Below are positions 19,832-29,546 of a stretch of 64,000 bases of DNA, piece after piece (position 1 is the first letter of the stretch; every line of letters starts with the position of its first letter). The stretch lies in the NCBI RefSeq assembly GCF_000176155.1, contig NZ_ACZO01000006.1:558001-622000 (forward strand). Direction: 5' to 3'. Source of the DNA: Vibrio metschnikovii CIP 69.14 (GTDB lineage Bacteria > Pseudomonadota > Gammaproteobacteria > Enterobacterales > Vibrionaceae). A program made the translations under genes and the position numbers. Under the pieces are notes generated by a model. The model made no database searches, was not told the DNA's origin, and saw nothing but the letters and a program-made list of their open reading frames with translations.

Positions 19832-19871
19832 TCGATGACTTAAAGGACGATCAGTGACTTTAAGTCATCGA
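19832..19871. repeat. 14-bp perfect inverted repeat upstream of the ligase operon
   Basis: TCGATGACTTAAAG and CTTTAAGTCATCGA are exact complements separated by 12 bases, 37 bases upstream of the retropepsin gene start. There is no T tract on either side, so an operator or an RNA hairpin in the operon leader is more likely than a terminator. The function is not known. Confidence 0.6.
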
Positions 19872-19945
19872 TCAGCGCACGAGGGCGCTAATCTCATCCG
19901 TTAGGGTAGACGTATCCGTAGCCTGACGAGTTAAGGCTGTGTCAA

Positions 19946-20917
19946 TTATGGTTTCTGAGCAATTAAAATTGCTCGACGTGGTGCTGGATAACCTTCCACG
20001 GTTTTACTTGGATCGTTATTATCAAGGTAATCGGGGAGCGAATTATGAGTCATCCACTCGGTACTGCGTTGCTCATCTTGTGAGGTAATGTTCTCATCGA
20101 CAATCCGTACATCCACAAATCCGACTTTTTCTAGCCAGCCTTTTAATGCCAGCGCTGATGGGAAAAAGTACACATTTCGCATCTGGGCATAGCGGTCAAA
20201 AGGCACAAGAACCGCATTTTCATCCCCTTCAATCACCAGAGTCTCTAAGACCAATTCACCCCCACTAACCAGTTGATTTTTTAATTGGATGAGGTGATCT
20301 AATGGTGAGCGACGATGATACAATACTCCCATACTAAATACAGTATCAAATGCTTGTAATTCAGGGAGTTGTTCAATACCAAGCGGGACTAAATGGATAC
20401 GTTGATCGTTATCCATCAATTTTCGAACGGCTTCAAATTGGATTAAAAACAGTTCAGATGGATCGATACCCATCACCTGATACGCTCCTTCGCCGAGCAT
20501 ACGCCACATATGGTAACCATTACCACAGCCGACATCCAATATTGAACGCCCCTGAAGGGGTGAAATGTGAGGTAGAAGACGATCCCATTTCCAGTCGCTG
20601 CGCCACTCGGTATCGATATGAATGCCATGCAGTTGATAAGGACCTTTGCGCCATGGATGGAGCGTTTTTAATAGACTGGTTAGTTTTTTTTGCTCACCTT
20701 CAGGCAAGGGGTGTGTATTGCTCACCGACACCGACTCTTTTAAGTCAATATGATCAGGACTGGCATCCGAGATTTTTTTTAAGGCGCGTAGCCAGCGTTC
20801 CATATCCCCATGAGGTTTCGCCTGCCATTCAGCAAGCTGCTTGGGTAACACTTCTAACCAAGGCTGTAAGCGGGTGTCTTGCGCAATGCGCTGATAAAGT
20901 GGACCAAAATTAAACAT
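19946..20917 (-). CDS. cmoB: CmoB, tRNA U34 carboxymethyltransferase
   Basis: Transfers the carboxymethyl group of carboxy-SAM to 5-hydroxyuridine 34 to make cmo5U in tRNAs. The protein is 323 residues, with the family N terminus ([19 protein letters not shown]), a Trp- and Lys-rich [25 protein letters not shown] segment before the SAM fold, the SAM site [15 protein letters not shown] and [13 protein letters not shown]. It follows cmoA by 116 bases in the same direction. CmoA makes its unusual cofactor and CmoM methylates its product, so all steps after U34 hydroxylation are encoded in this window. Confidence 0.95.
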   Translation of the reverse strand: MFNFGPLYQRIAQDTRLQPWLEVLPKQLAEWQAKPHGDMERWLRALKKISDASPDHIDLKESVSVSNTHPLPEGEQKKLTSLLKTLHPWRKGPYQLHGIHIDTEWRSDWKWDRLLPHISPLQGRSILDVGCGNGYHMWRMLGEGAYQVMGIDPSELFLIQFEAVRKLMDNDQRIHLVPLGIEQLPELQAFDTVFSMGVLYHRRSPLDHLIQLKNQLVSGGELVLETLVIEGDENAVLVPFDRYAQMRNVYFFPSALALKGWLEKVGFVDVRIVDENITSQDEQRSTEWMTHNSLPDYLDNNDPSKTVEGYPAPRRAILIAQKP

Positions 20918-21033
20918 AATCGTCTATTCCTAACTAGTACAAACCCACGATGGTAGAGAACCCATATCTACCTTGCAGGAAAAAAGTGTGGTTATTATTT
21001 GAGGTAATCATGCCAAGTCAGCACACGATGAGA

Positions 21034-21771
<738 letters not shown>

Positions 21772-21938
21772 TTATACACACTTGATTTTACCTGTCCTTT
21801 TATCATCACGACGCGAATAGAAATGAGCGCTCGCTAACATCGAGGAATATAAAGGACGGGTTAGATAAAAAAGTGCCGCATTTTATGAAAAATTTACTGG
21901 TCTGTCATTATATACCCAGAGCTAGTGACAAAACATCG

Positions 21939-22847
21939 TCAAAATATCGACATTTGTTGACTGTTTTGGGCCGGAAATGGAGCTAAATCGGGTAACGTTG
22001 TTTGTTTGGCGATTCCATCGGCAATAAGCGCAAGTTGGACGCTGGTTTGTAATTGCCGATACAAATCAACCGCGAGTTCTGGGGCATAAAAGTTATCCGG
22101 CGTATGAATCATCAGATAGGGTTGTTTTCCGGCGGCGATCCATTGGGGTAACTTTTGTAGCCAAGGATTAAAAAAAGCATCATTCGCGGTTAAATCAGGA
22201 TGGCCGATAAAGCGAATCATGGGGTTATCGGCAGTGGCTAATGCGTGGACGGGCACTTTCGGCTTTTTCTTTTGTGCATCAATAATGGTTTCGTTGCTTG
22301 GCTCGGCGGCAAAAACAGGGCGGCTATCCATGATAATTCGATTGATCCCCTCTTCAATCAGCCATTGGTTAAAACGGCGCTCTTCTTCACCTTTAGCAAA
22401 ATAGTCACGATGGCGCACTTCTACCGCTAATGGGAAATCTTTGGGGAAATAGCGGCAAAATTTTTGTAAATGACTCAACTGAGCGGTACTAAACGAAGCC
22501 GGCAGTTGTATGGTCCATAAACCAATTCGTTGATGCAGTGGAGCCATTAATTGTAAAAACTGTTTGAGTTCACCTTGGCATCCAACCAACTGATGTTGGT
22601 GGGTAATACTTTTCGGTAGCTTAAATGTGAAACGGAAATGGTCATGGGTTGCGGCTCGCCAATTATTCACCGTTTGTGGCGAGGGCGACGCATAAAACGT
22701 CGTATTGCCTTCGACGGTGTGAAAAACGGTTGCGTAGTGCGCTAAACGATCGGCCGCTGAACTACCCGAAGGATAAAAGCGCCCTTGCCAGCCGGTATGT
22801 GACCATAGGGTCAGTCCTAGACGTAGTGGTAAGTTTGTCATCGTCAC
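21939..22847 (-). CDS. yecE: DUF72 family protein (YecE-like)
   Basis: Protein of 302 residues with a predicted TIM-barrel-like DUF72 domain: LTLWSHTGWQGRFYP at the N terminus, FHTVEGNTTFYASPS, FRFTFKLPKSITH and PLAVEVRHRDYF. In enterobacteria yecE lies beside aspS, and here it is divergent from aspS, so the linkage is conserved. No enzymatic activity has been firmly assigned to the family. The start could also be the second ATG two codons later (22841). Confidence 0.85.
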   Translation of the reverse strand: MTMTNLPLRLGLTLWSHTGWQGRFYPSGSSAADRLAHYATVFHTVEGNTTFYASPSPQTVNNWRAATHDHFRFTFKLPKSITHQHQLVGCQGELKQFLQLMAPLHQRIGLWTIQLPASFSTAQLSHLQKFCRYFPKDFPLAVEVRHRDYFAKGEEERRFNQWLIEEGINRIIMDSRPVFAAEPSNETIIDAQKKKPKVPVHALATADNPMIRFIGHPDLTANDAFFNPWLQKLPQWIAAGKQPYLMIHTPDNFYAPELAVDLYRQLQTSVQLALIADGIAKQTTLPDLAPFPAQNSQQMSIF

Positions 22848-23164
22848 GGTTTATTTGCTTCTTACTTCAAGTGGTTTGGTCATTGCTGCGATGATGAGTT
22901 TTTTCTTGTTGGTAAGCATGAGTTCTTTGAAGAATACGTTATTTTAACGTTATAATCAGCACCAATTTTATTACTGTTGATGCTTTGTACATATTTTGCT
23001 GAATTATTGTACGGAAAAAGCAGGGCAGAAGAAAACACAGCAAAATTGTATTCTGGAAGGTCGATTTTCAACTTTTTTCAGCGTATAAATGGAATCATGC
23101 GCCGTAGCTAACATTATCTGCGGCTAGGAATAAGATGAATTAAATAGAGGTTGGGAATTTCATT
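22848..23164. other. Divergent promoter region yecE / aspS
   Basis: This 317-base region separates the divergent DUF72 gene and aspS. It contains a likely aspS promoter (see 22927-22956) and no credible gene. The implied aspS leader is nearly 200 bases; no known riboswitch or T-box motif was recognised in it. Confidence 0.5.
22927..22956 (+). promoter_or_regulatory. Predicted sigma-70 promoter of aspS
   Basis: A -35-like TTGAAG (22927-22932) and a perfect -10 TATAAT (22951-22956) are separated by 18 bases on the plus strand, about 200 bases before the aspS ATG. A promoter closer to the gene cannot be excluded. Confidence 0.5.
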
Positions 23165-24940
23165 ATGCGTAGCCATTATTGTGGTCACCTGAACAAGTCC
23201 CTTGTTGGACAAACAGTAGAACTTTGCGGTTGGGTTAACCGCCGTCGTGATTTAGGCGGTCTGATTTTTATTGATATGCGAGATCGTGAAGGTATCGTTC
23301 AGGTTGTTGTCGACCCCGATATGGTGGATGTGCTTAACATTGCCAACCAAGTGCGTAATGAGTTCTGCATCAAGCTAACGGGTGAAGTCCGTGCTCGTCC
23401 AGACAGTCAAATCAATCAAGATATGGCAACGGGCGCAGTAGAAGTACTGGCTAAAGATTTGCAGATCATCAACCGTTCAGAAGCCTTACCTTTAGATTCC
23501 AACCAAAAGAACTCGGAAGAGCAGCGCCTAAAATACCGTTATTTAGATTTGCGCCGCCCAGAGATGAGCGATCGGATTAAGCTGCGAGCCAAAGCGTCAA
23601 GTTTTGTTCGCCGTTTCCTTGATGGACATGGCTTTTTGGACATTGAGACGCCAGTATTGACCAAAGCAACGCCAGAAGGTGCACGTGATTATCTCGTTCC
23701 AAGTCGGGTGCACAAAGGCAGTTTCTATGCTTTACCTCAGTCTCCTCAGTTATTCAAACAGTTACTGATGATGTCTGGCTTTGACCGCTATTATCAAATC
23801 GTTAAGTGTTTCCGTGATGAAGACTTACGTGCCGATCGCCAACCAGAATTTACTCAAATCGATATCGAAACCTCATTTATGACGGCGGATCAAGTTCGTG
23901 CGGTTACTGAGCAAATGATTCGTGAGATGTGGTTGGAGCTATTGGATGTTGATTTGGGTGAGTTCCCCGTCATGCCGTATAGCGAAGCGATTCGTCGTTT
24001 TGGTAGTGATAAGCCTGATTTGCGTAACCCAATGGAACTGGTTGATGTAGCGGATTTACTGAAAGACGTCGATTTTAAAGTTTTCTCTGGTCCTGCCAAT
24101 GATGAAAAAGGTCGTGTTGCTGCGCTTCGCGTCCCTGGTGGTGCAGCGCTATCGCGTAAGCAAATTGACGAATACACCGCGTTTGTCGCTATTTATGGCG
24201 CGAAAGGTTTAGCGTGGTTGAAAGTCAATGATCGCGCTGCTGGTTTGGAGGGGATCCAATCGCCAGTCGCTAAATTCCTAAATGCCGAGATTGTGCAAAC
24301 AATTATGGAGCGTACTCAAGCAGAGAATGGCGACATCATTCTTTTTGGCGCTGATAATGCCAATGTTGTCGCGGAAGCGATGGGTGCTTTACGTCTTAAA
24401 GTAGGCAAAGATTTGGCCATCACCAACGGGGCAACTTGGGCACCATTGTGGGTTGTTGATTTCCCTATGTTTGAAACCGACAGCGAAGGCAATGTTGCGG
24501 CAATGCATCACCCATTCACTGCACCATTGAATATGACGGCAGAAGAATTAAAAGCCAGCCCAAGTAATGCGTTGTCTAATGCTTACGATATGGTGTTAAA
24601 CGGCTATGAAGTTGGTGGTGGCTCTGTTCGTATTCATGATGCGACCATGCAATCAGCGGTATTTGATTTGCTGGGTATTGATGAGCATGAGCAACGTTTG
24701 AAGTTTGGCTTCTTGTTGGATGCACTAAAATACGGCACACCACCACACGCTGGCCTTGCGTTTGGTTTAGACCGTTTAGTGATGCTGTTGTGTGGAACGG
24801 AAAACATCCGCGATGTGATTGCTTTCCCGAAAACGACCGCAGCGGCTTGTTTATTGACGGATGCTCCAAGTGTAGCTAACCCAGCCGCTCTTGAAGAATT
24901 AGCGATTGCCGTGACGGCAGCTAAAGAAAAAGCACAGTAA
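23165..24940 (+). CDS. aspS: Aspartyl-tRNA synthetase
   Basis: Class IIb aminoacyl-tRNA synthetase that charges tRNA-Asp. It has 591 residues (E. coli 590). The N-terminal OB-fold anticodon-binding domain ([29 protein letters not shown] onward), class II motif 2 ([19 protein letters not shown]), the bacterial GAD insertion (about 285-410) and motif 3 ([15 protein letters not shown]) are all present. The discriminating-type enzyme of gammaproteobacteria fits this architecture. It is transcribed alone and followed by a strong terminator. Confidence 0.97.
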   Translation: MRSHYCGHLNKSLVGQTVELCGWVNRRRDLGGLIFIDMRDREGIVQVVVDPDMVDVLNIANQVRNEFCIKLTGEVRARPDSQINQDMATGAVEVLAKDLQIINRSEALPLDSNQKNSEEQRLKYRYLDLRRPEMSDRIKLRAKASSFVRRFLDGHGFLDIETPVLTKATPEGARDYLVPSRVHKGSFYALPQSPQLFKQLLMMSGFDRYYQIVKCFRDEDLRADRQPEFTQIDIETSFMTADQVRAVTEQMIREMWLELLDVDLGEFPVMPYSEAIRRFGSDKPDLRNPMELVDVADLLKDVDFKVFSGPANDEKGRVAALRVPGGAALSRKQIDEYTAFVAIYGAKGLAWLKVNDRAAGLEGIQSPVAKFLNAEIVQTIMERTQAENGDIILFGADNANVVAEAMGALRLKVGKDLAITNGATWAPLWVVDFPMFETDSEGNVAAMHHPFTAPLNMTAEELKASPSNALSNAYDMVLNGYEVGGGSVRIHDATMQSAVFDLLGIDEHEQRLKFGFLLDALKYGTPPHAGLAFGLDRLVMLLCGTENIRDVIAFPKTTAAACLLTDAPSVANPAALEELAIAVTAAKEKAQ

Positions 24941-24966
24941 ATGATGGTTGTTTGATGATAAGAAGA

Positions 24967-24991
24967 GGGTGGCTTTGAGCCGCCCTTTTTT
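24967..24991 (+). terminator. Rho-independent terminator of aspS
   Basis: GGGTGGC-TTTGA-GCCGCCC (one G-T pair) is followed by TTTTTT, 27 bases after the aspS stop on the plus strand. Confidence 0.88.
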
Positions 24992-25109
24992 ATCGTAGAA
25001 ATGATCCGTTAAGCTCACGAACAAGCCTTATCGTCGCTAATAAGCATCCACATTTGATGATGGTTTGCTACAATGGCGCGCTTTTTAGTTTTAATAGGAA
25101 ACCTCCCCG

Positions 25110-25688
25110 TTGGCTCAGATGTATTTTTATTACTCCGCAATGAACGCGGGTAAATCAACCACCTTGCTGCAATCGTCGTTTAACTACCAAGAGCGGGGCA
25201 TGACTCCGGTGATTTTTACTGCCGCGATTGATAACCGCTTTGGTGTTGGTAAGGTCAGCTCGCGTATTGGCCTTGAAGCGGATGCTCATCTGTTTGATGA
25301 CACCACCGATTTATTGCACGCGATCACTCAATTAAATACCGAACAGAAACGCCATTGTGTACTGGTTGATGAATGCCAGTTTTTAACTCGCGAGCAAGTG
25401 TATCAGTTAACGGAAGTGGTCGATAAGTTAGATATTCCGGTACTTTGTTATGGTTTGCGTACCGACTTTTTGGGTGAGCTGTTCGAAGGAAGTAAATACC
25501 TGTTATCGTGGGCGGATAAATTGATTGAACTGAAAACCATTTGTCATTGTGGTCGCAAAGCGAATATGGTGATCCGTACCGATGAGCACGGTCAGGCGAT
25601 CAGTGAAGGTGACCAAGTGGATATTGGTGGTAATGACCGCTATGTCTCGGTATGCCGACAGCACTATAAACAAGCGCTTGGGCGTTGA
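25110..25688 (+). CDS. tdk: Thymidine kinase (TK1 type)
   Basis: Phosphorylates thymidine (salvage pathway) with ATP. The protein is 192 residues. It has the P-loop MNAGKST (residues 11-17), the catalytic Glu in [10 protein letters not shown], the lasso/substrate loop near CYGLRTDF, and a C-terminal zinc site with CHCGRK and CRQH cysteines. Translation starts at a TTG (25110), giving [15 protein letters not shown], which aligns exactly with other Tdk N termini; AGGA lies 10 bases upstream. The next ATG (three codons later) would lose conserved residues. Confidence 0.95.
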   Translation: MAQMYFYYSAMNAGKSTTLLQSSFNYQERGMTPVIFTAAIDNRFGVGKVSSRIGLEADAHLFDDTTDLLHAITQLNTEQKRHCVLVDECQFLTREQVYQLTEVVDKLDIPVLCYGLRTDFLGELFEGSKYLLSWADKLIELKTICHCGRKANMVIRTDEHGQAISEGDQVDIGGNDRYVSVCRQHYKQALGR

Positions 25689-25758
25689 GTTCTGTTCGCG
25701 ATATTCCTTGCCGTCAATCATCTCAGTAGACGAGGGGCAAGCCTTCATTTGCCCCTAA

Positions 25759-25886
25759 TATACCCTTCCTACTTGAAGCTGCAGCGGTGTTGGCTACGTT
25801 CGTTCACCCCAATCACATAGTTTGCCTATGCTCATGGGGATTTACTCACTTGCCGCCTACCTGCAACTTCAACTCGTTTGGGTATA
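25759..25886. repeat. Vibrio-type palindromic intergenic repeat, copy 1
   Basis: A 128-base element with inverted ends TATACCC/GGGTATA. The outer parts are imperfect complements (ACTTGAAGCTGCAG and CTGCAACTTCAACT), and the inner stem includes CACCCCAATCACATAG against CTATG-CTCATGGGG. Two further full copies lie at 51951-52081 and 62404-62533. It ends 8 bases before the stop of the convergent DUF218 gene, so it may act as a bidirectional terminator there. It has no coding capacity. Confidence 0.85.
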
Positions 25887-25894
25887 ATGAATGT

Positions 25895-26524
25895 TTAAAA
25901 CAACCGCTTAAGGGCTTGATAAGCTTGCTGTACTTCATCTGGGATCGATTGGGGAATCTGAAAGCCCTGCGCAGGGTAATCCAACAAACGTTGAAAATCG
26001 TCCAGTAAGGCGTGGAGTACTACATCGAGCGTCAGGGATTCGGTCAAGTAATCAAAAAAATCTCCGCCAGAAGAGGTCACTTGCAAAGACGTCAACGTTG
26101 CTGGCCACTGTTTAGTAAAGGTCGCGAAAGCGCGTCGCTCCATATATGGTTTATGTACAATCAGTAAACGTTGAACCTGAATACCTTTCTCACTAAGCAA
26201 TTGATGACTCAAACACACATTCTCACCACTATGGGTGGCTCGGGGTTCTAATAAGATCGCAGAACTGGGTAAGCCGCACTCTTTAGCGACCATCGCGAAT
26301 GTTTCAGCTTCACTGTACTCAAATAAATCTTCCGTAAAGCGCCCTTTATCCCCAGAAAAAAGCACCCACGGTGCTAGTCCTCTTTGGTATAAATCCGCGG
26401 CCACTTCGGCAACGCGTATATCATTACTACCAGGGACAACGATCACATCAGCAGGTTTTAACTCGTGTCCCATTTGCATAAACTGCCAGAGAGTTTCTAA
26501 ATGTTGATAAAGACGTTTACTCAT
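25895..26524 (-). CDS. DUF218 (YdcF-like) protein
   Basis: Protein of 209 residues with a DUF218/ElyC-SanA-YdcF Rossmann-like domain: ADVIVVPGSNDIRVAEVAADLY, PWVLFSGDKG, ILLEPRATHSGENV and LLIVHKPYMERRAF. It has no membrane segment, unlike ElyC encoded at 6.1 kb, so it is likely cytoplasmic, like YdcF. It overlaps the upstream YeeZ-like gene by 8 bases, so the two are translationally coupled. Biochemical role unknown. Confidence 0.8.
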   Translation of the reverse strand: MSKRLYQHLETLWQFMQMGHELKPADVIVVPGSNDIRVAEVAADLYQRGLAPWVLFSGDKGRFTEDLFEYSEAETFAMVAKECGLPSSAILLEPRATHSGENVCLSHQLLSEKGIQVQRLLIVHKPYMERRAFATFTKQWPATLTSLQVTSSGGDFFDYLTESLTLDVVLHALLDDFQRLLDYPAQGFQIPQSIPDEVQQAYQALKRLF

Positions 26525-27347
26525 AACCGTGCAGCGCCTCTAATGTATTAGCGTAGTGAAAATGAAATCCCATCGTGATCAGCTTATCACTGACAATTCG
26601 TTTATCGGGTAAATGAACAATCGGTGGTAACGGATGAGGTGATTGAACCGCAGACAAAGCCGCTCGGTAAAACTCCGCTTTACTGACCGTTGTCGGCATA
26701 GTGACATTGATAATGTGGTTGTTAATCTCACTCAGCGAAAAAGTAATCGCTTGTAAAACATCATATTGATGGACCATATTGGCGGGCGCTTGATCGCTGA
26801 CTTGAGAAAGACGAAGCGCAAAGCGAGCAGGGTGGCGATTGGGACCGATTAACCCACTGCAACGCAAAATAGCATACTCGATACCGCTATCGATAACGGC
26901 TTGTTCGGCGCAGAGCATGATTTTGGCTTTCTCTGAAAACATAGGGTTTTGTTCACACTGAACCAAAGAGGCATCTTCTTCACGCATCGTTTTTGCTTGG
27001 TCAGGATAAACACTGGTTGAGCTGATCATGATAATTTTGCGAATGCCCGCTTGTTGTGCTGCGTTAACTAACGTTTGCCAGCTTGCTTGGTAGTCGGTGC
27101 CGTGGCCTTTGCGAAAACCGGGAGGAAAACAGCCAATCAACGCATCGCAGCGAAAGTTTAAGAGCGCTTCGACAAGCTGGGGGGCATCTGGTAACTGACA
27201 AACAAACCCCTCCACACCTTGTGCGTGCAATTGCTCAACGCCTGATAGGCTGGTGCGGCTGGCACAAACGTAATAATTTTGTTGTTTGAGATGTTGAATC
27301 AGTGGTTGGCCCAGCCAACCTGCACCGATAATGGCGATACGTTGCAT
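26517..27347 (-). CDS. NAD(P)-binding SDR-type protein, YeeZ-like
   Basis: Extended short-chain dehydrogenase/epimerase-like protein of 276 residues. The N-terminal dinucleotide site is IAIIGAGWLGQPL, with IIMISSTSVYPDQ following and a conserved LRCSGLIGPNRHPARF region, all shared with E. coli YeeZ. The usual YxxxK catalytic pair is not clear, so it may be a non-catalytic or divergent member. It is in operon with the downstream DUF218 gene (8-base overlap). Substrate unknown. Confidence 0.8.
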   Translation of the reverse strand: MQRIAIIGAGWLGQPLIQHLKQQNYYVCASRTSLSGVEQLHAQGVEGFVCQLPDAPQLVEALLNFRCDALIGCFPPGFRKGHGTDYQASWQTLVNAAQQAGIRKIIMISSTSVYPDQAKTMREEDASLVQCEQNPMFSEKAKIMLCAEQAVIDSGIEYAILRCSGLIGPNRHPARFALRLSQVSDQAPANMVHQYDVLQAITFSLSEINNHIINVTMPTTVSKAEFYRAALSAVQSPHPLPPIVHLPDKRIVSDKLITMGFHFHYANTLEALHGYE

Positions 27348-27396
27348 ACAATTACCTGTTGGATAGTGGTTATTAGGAGCTTGTCACTGAGAGAGC

Positions 27397-27450
27397 AATA
27401 ACGTTAACTCCAAAACCACCGTGAATGATGAGCCGAAAGTTAACGTTATT
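27397..27450. repeat. 13-bp perfect inverted repeat with self-palindromic arms
   Basis: AATAACGTTAACT (27397-27409) and AGTTAACGTTATT (27438-27450) are exact complements with 28 bases between. Each arm contains the palindrome TAACGTTA, so the sites also read as direct repeats. It lies upstream of the YeeZ-like gene and downstream of the TIGR02647-like gene, both on the minus strand. This fits a two-site operator; no T tract supports termination. Confidence 0.55.
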
Positions 27451-27474
27451 ATCGCATGGTTTGATGGAAGAAGA

Positions 27475-27711
27475 TTAAGCGTGAGTTAACACGTGCAAAA
27501 GACGTTGGGTAAGTTCGGCCATTTCAATCCCTTCGTGAGTCAAATAACCACCATCGGGTAAGCTGCATAAGCCTTTTTCATGAAGTCGCTGTGCAGCGGC
27601 TTGGAGTGCTTCTGGAGCATCGCTGTGTACTTTTATACCCGTTGCTGCGCTGCTGACATCAAATTGAATAAGCAGGTTTAATTCATCAAGGTGCTGTGGA
27701 GAAAATTTCAT
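27475..27711 (-). CDS. Small TIGR02647-like protein
   Basis: A 78-residue protein that I recognise as a TIGR02647-type conserved hypothetical: it starts with HLDELNLLIQFD, has GIKVHSDA in the middle and ends with LPDGGYLTHEGIEMAELTQRLL. The layout suggests a small winged-helix-like fold. It is transcribed on its own upstream of the YeeZ-like gene. Function unknown. Confidence 0.75.
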   Translation of the reverse strand: MKFSPQHLDELNLLIQFDVSSAATGIKVHSDAPEALQAAAQRLHEKGLCSLPDGGYLTHEGIEMAELTQRLLHVLTHA

Positions 27712-27962
27712 CGTAAACCCTTACTATGGTTGATTTAAATTCACCTTAATCGGCGAAAGAAAAAGGCGCAATCACAAACATAGAGAACTGTTATCTTAAT
27801 CCATTATGGGCTTTTTTTATGCAGTTAAAGGAAGGAGAAAGAAGCTGAGTGAGGTAGTCTTTAAAACATTTTTAGTAAACATCAATAATACCCCTTGAAC
27901 AAAAAAGGAAATGGAGCGATTATCCGCCACTCTTTTACCTGTATCAAAATGTAACATTAATT

Positions 27963-28805
27963 ATGGATCTGAACCAGTTCGACTCTCTGCTTCCTCCACA
28001 AATGGCGGAACGTGCTGCCGTCACCGGAGAAAGCAAAGCCACTAAACCTATGTATAAATCGTTTTTACTGGCGATTTCTGCAGGTATTCATATTGGTATC
28101 GCTTTTGTGTTTTACACCGTGGTTACTACGGGCGCACAAGATATTCCTTACGGTATTGCTAAGCTGATTGGCGGGATAGCCTTTAGTCTTGGATTGATTT
28201 TGGTGGTGATTACGGGGGGAGAGCTCTTTACCAGCTCTGTATTGACCTTGGTCGCCAAAGCGAGTGGGAAAATTTCTTGGCCACAGTTAGTCAAAAACTG
28301 GATCGTGGTCTATTTTGGTAACTTATGTGGTTCTGTTTTATTGGTTGGGATCATGTTATCAACCAAGCAGTTTATGGATGATGGCGGACAACTCGGTTTA
28401 AATGCAATGGCGATTGCCGAGCATAAGCTGCATCATGGTTTTCTGCAGGCTTTTTCTCTTGGTTTGATGTGCAATATTTTGGTTTGTTTAGCCGTATGGA
28501 TGACTTTCAGTGCTCGCTCTTTAACAGACAAAGTCATGGTACTCATTTTACCCGTAGCGATGTTTGTTTCTTCTGGGTTTGAACACTGTATTGCTAACAT
28601 GTATCAAGTGCCGTTAGCCATTGGTATCAAATACGTTGCCCCTGAGGCTTTTTGGCAGATGACTGGGGCGAATATCGCCCAGTATGCCGACTTAACCATG
28701 ATGAACTTCATTGTCGATAACTTAATTCCTGTTACCTTGGGCAATATTGTCGGTGGTGGTGTGTTTGTGGGGATTTGGTATTGGTTAATTTATCTCAAAG
28801 AGTAG
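27963..28805 (+). CDS. focA: Formate/nitrite channel FocA
   Basis: FNT-family pentameric channel of 280 residues for formate across the inner membrane, used in anaerobic metabolism. Six membrane helices are evident. Key family residues are visible: the GGELFTSS omega-loop (second broken helix) and the central His in SGFEHCIANMY. The N terminus (MAERAAVTGESKATKP) matches FocA gating helices. It is a single gene without pflB next to it, as in vibrios. No clear FNR site was seen upstream. Nitrite transport (NirC) is less likely from the FocA-like N terminus. Confidence 0.9.
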   Translation: MDLNQFDSLLPPQMAERAAVTGESKATKPMYKSFLLAISAGIHIGIAFVFYTVVTTGAQDIPYGIAKLIGGIAFSLGLILVVITGGELFTSSVLTLVAKASGKISWPQLVKNWIVVYFGNLCGSVLLVGIMLSTKQFMDDGGQLGLNAMAIAEHKLHHGFLQAFSLGLMCNILVCLAVWMTFSARSLTDKVMVLILPVAMFVSSGFEHCIANMYQVPLAIGIKYVAPEAFWQMTGANIAQYADLTMMNFIVDNLIPVTLGNIVGGGVFVGIWYWLIYLKE

Positions 28806-28824
28806 GTTTTTATCGTTGGGCTGG

Positions 28825-28847
28825 TTATCCACATTTTCTGTGGATAA
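28825..28847. promoter_or_regulatory. Pair of perfect DnaA-box sequences in inverted orientation
   Basis: TTATCCACA (28825-28833) and TGTGGATAA (28839-28847) are each exact matches to the consensus DnaA box, facing each other 5 bases apart, 20 bases after focA. The same sequence could simply be a 9-bp terminator stem for focA, though no T tract follows. Confidence 0.5.
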
Positions 28848-29046
28848 GTGCTTTCAAACTCAGTGCGTAACATTAACTGAATGATTTTTCGTATAAATGA
28901 TGCACGATATTCGTGCAGTGATAGCTCGGCTAAGGTGCAGCGGCAGCGATGAGTATGAATGTGATGTTGTCGTGGCGGCGCAAACGGAGCTGGCGTAATG
29001 ATTAAATTACGGTATGATCTTGGGCTTAAAAAAAGCGGAGAATATT

Positions 29047-29436
29047 ATGTCTAATTCACTTAGCGCGGAGCAAATCGCGGCCGTCAATCAGTATGATTCT
29101 GAACAGCGTTTAACGTATTGCATTAAGCACATTGTTGCTAATCAGCAAGTCTGGATTTTAAAAGACCAAGATGGCTGTGTGATGCTCAATACTGAAGACG
29201 AAGAGTGTGTGCCCGTTTGGCCGCATCGTGAGCTAGCCGAGGCGTGGGCCACTGGCGAGTGGGCAGAGTGTGAAGCTCAGTCTATTCCTCTTAATCAATG
29301 GCGCAGTCGCTGGACTCCTGGATTGGCAGATGATGATCTTTCGGTTGTAGTTTGTCCGAATGAGAATGAAGAAGGGGTGGTCTTATTTCCCGATGAATTT
29401 GATAGGGAATTGAATAAGCAAAAGTCCGCCCAATAA
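29047..29436 (+). CDS. DUF2750 family protein, copy 1
   Basis: Acidic soluble protein of 129 residues with no membrane segment. The family pattern is VWILKDQDGCVML, VPVWPHRELAEAWA, IPLNQWRSRW and VVVCPNENEEGVVLFPDEF. The ATG at 29047 has GGAG upstream; the in-frame start at 29014 adds a poorly fitting extension. A paralogue lies at 61356-61706. A small dyad (TGCACGA-TAT-TCGTGCA, 28901-28917) lies in its upstream region. Function unknown. Confidence 0.8.
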   Translation: MSNSLSAEQIAAVNQYDSEQRLTYCIKHIVANQQVWILKDQDGCVMLNTEDEECVPVWPHRELAEAWATGEWAECEAQSIPLNQWRSRWTPGLADDDLSVVVCPNENEEGVVLFPDEFDRELNKQKSAQ

Positions 29437-29451
29437 AGTGAGTTAGAGAAC

Positions 29452-29475
29452 AAAGGCCCAATGATTTGGGCCTTT
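29452..29475 (+). terminator. Rho-independent terminator of DUF2750 gene
   Basis: AAAGGCCCAA and TTTGGGCCTTTT form a 10-bp stem with a 3-base loop and a T-rich tail, 15 bases after the stop. The A-rich 5' arm could also serve the convergent sap operon. Confidence 0.8.
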
Positions 29476-29546
29476 TGCTTATTCGAGTAGGCATTCAATC
29501 GTTGATCTTAACCGCTCAATGATACTTTATGTTACCGGCTAAGCCG

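Noticed and set aside
20350..20913. Open frame of 187 codons on the plus strand inside cmoB
   Set aside because: Antisense to a clear CmoB gene; the translation is low-complexity and Cys/His-rich, with no domain.
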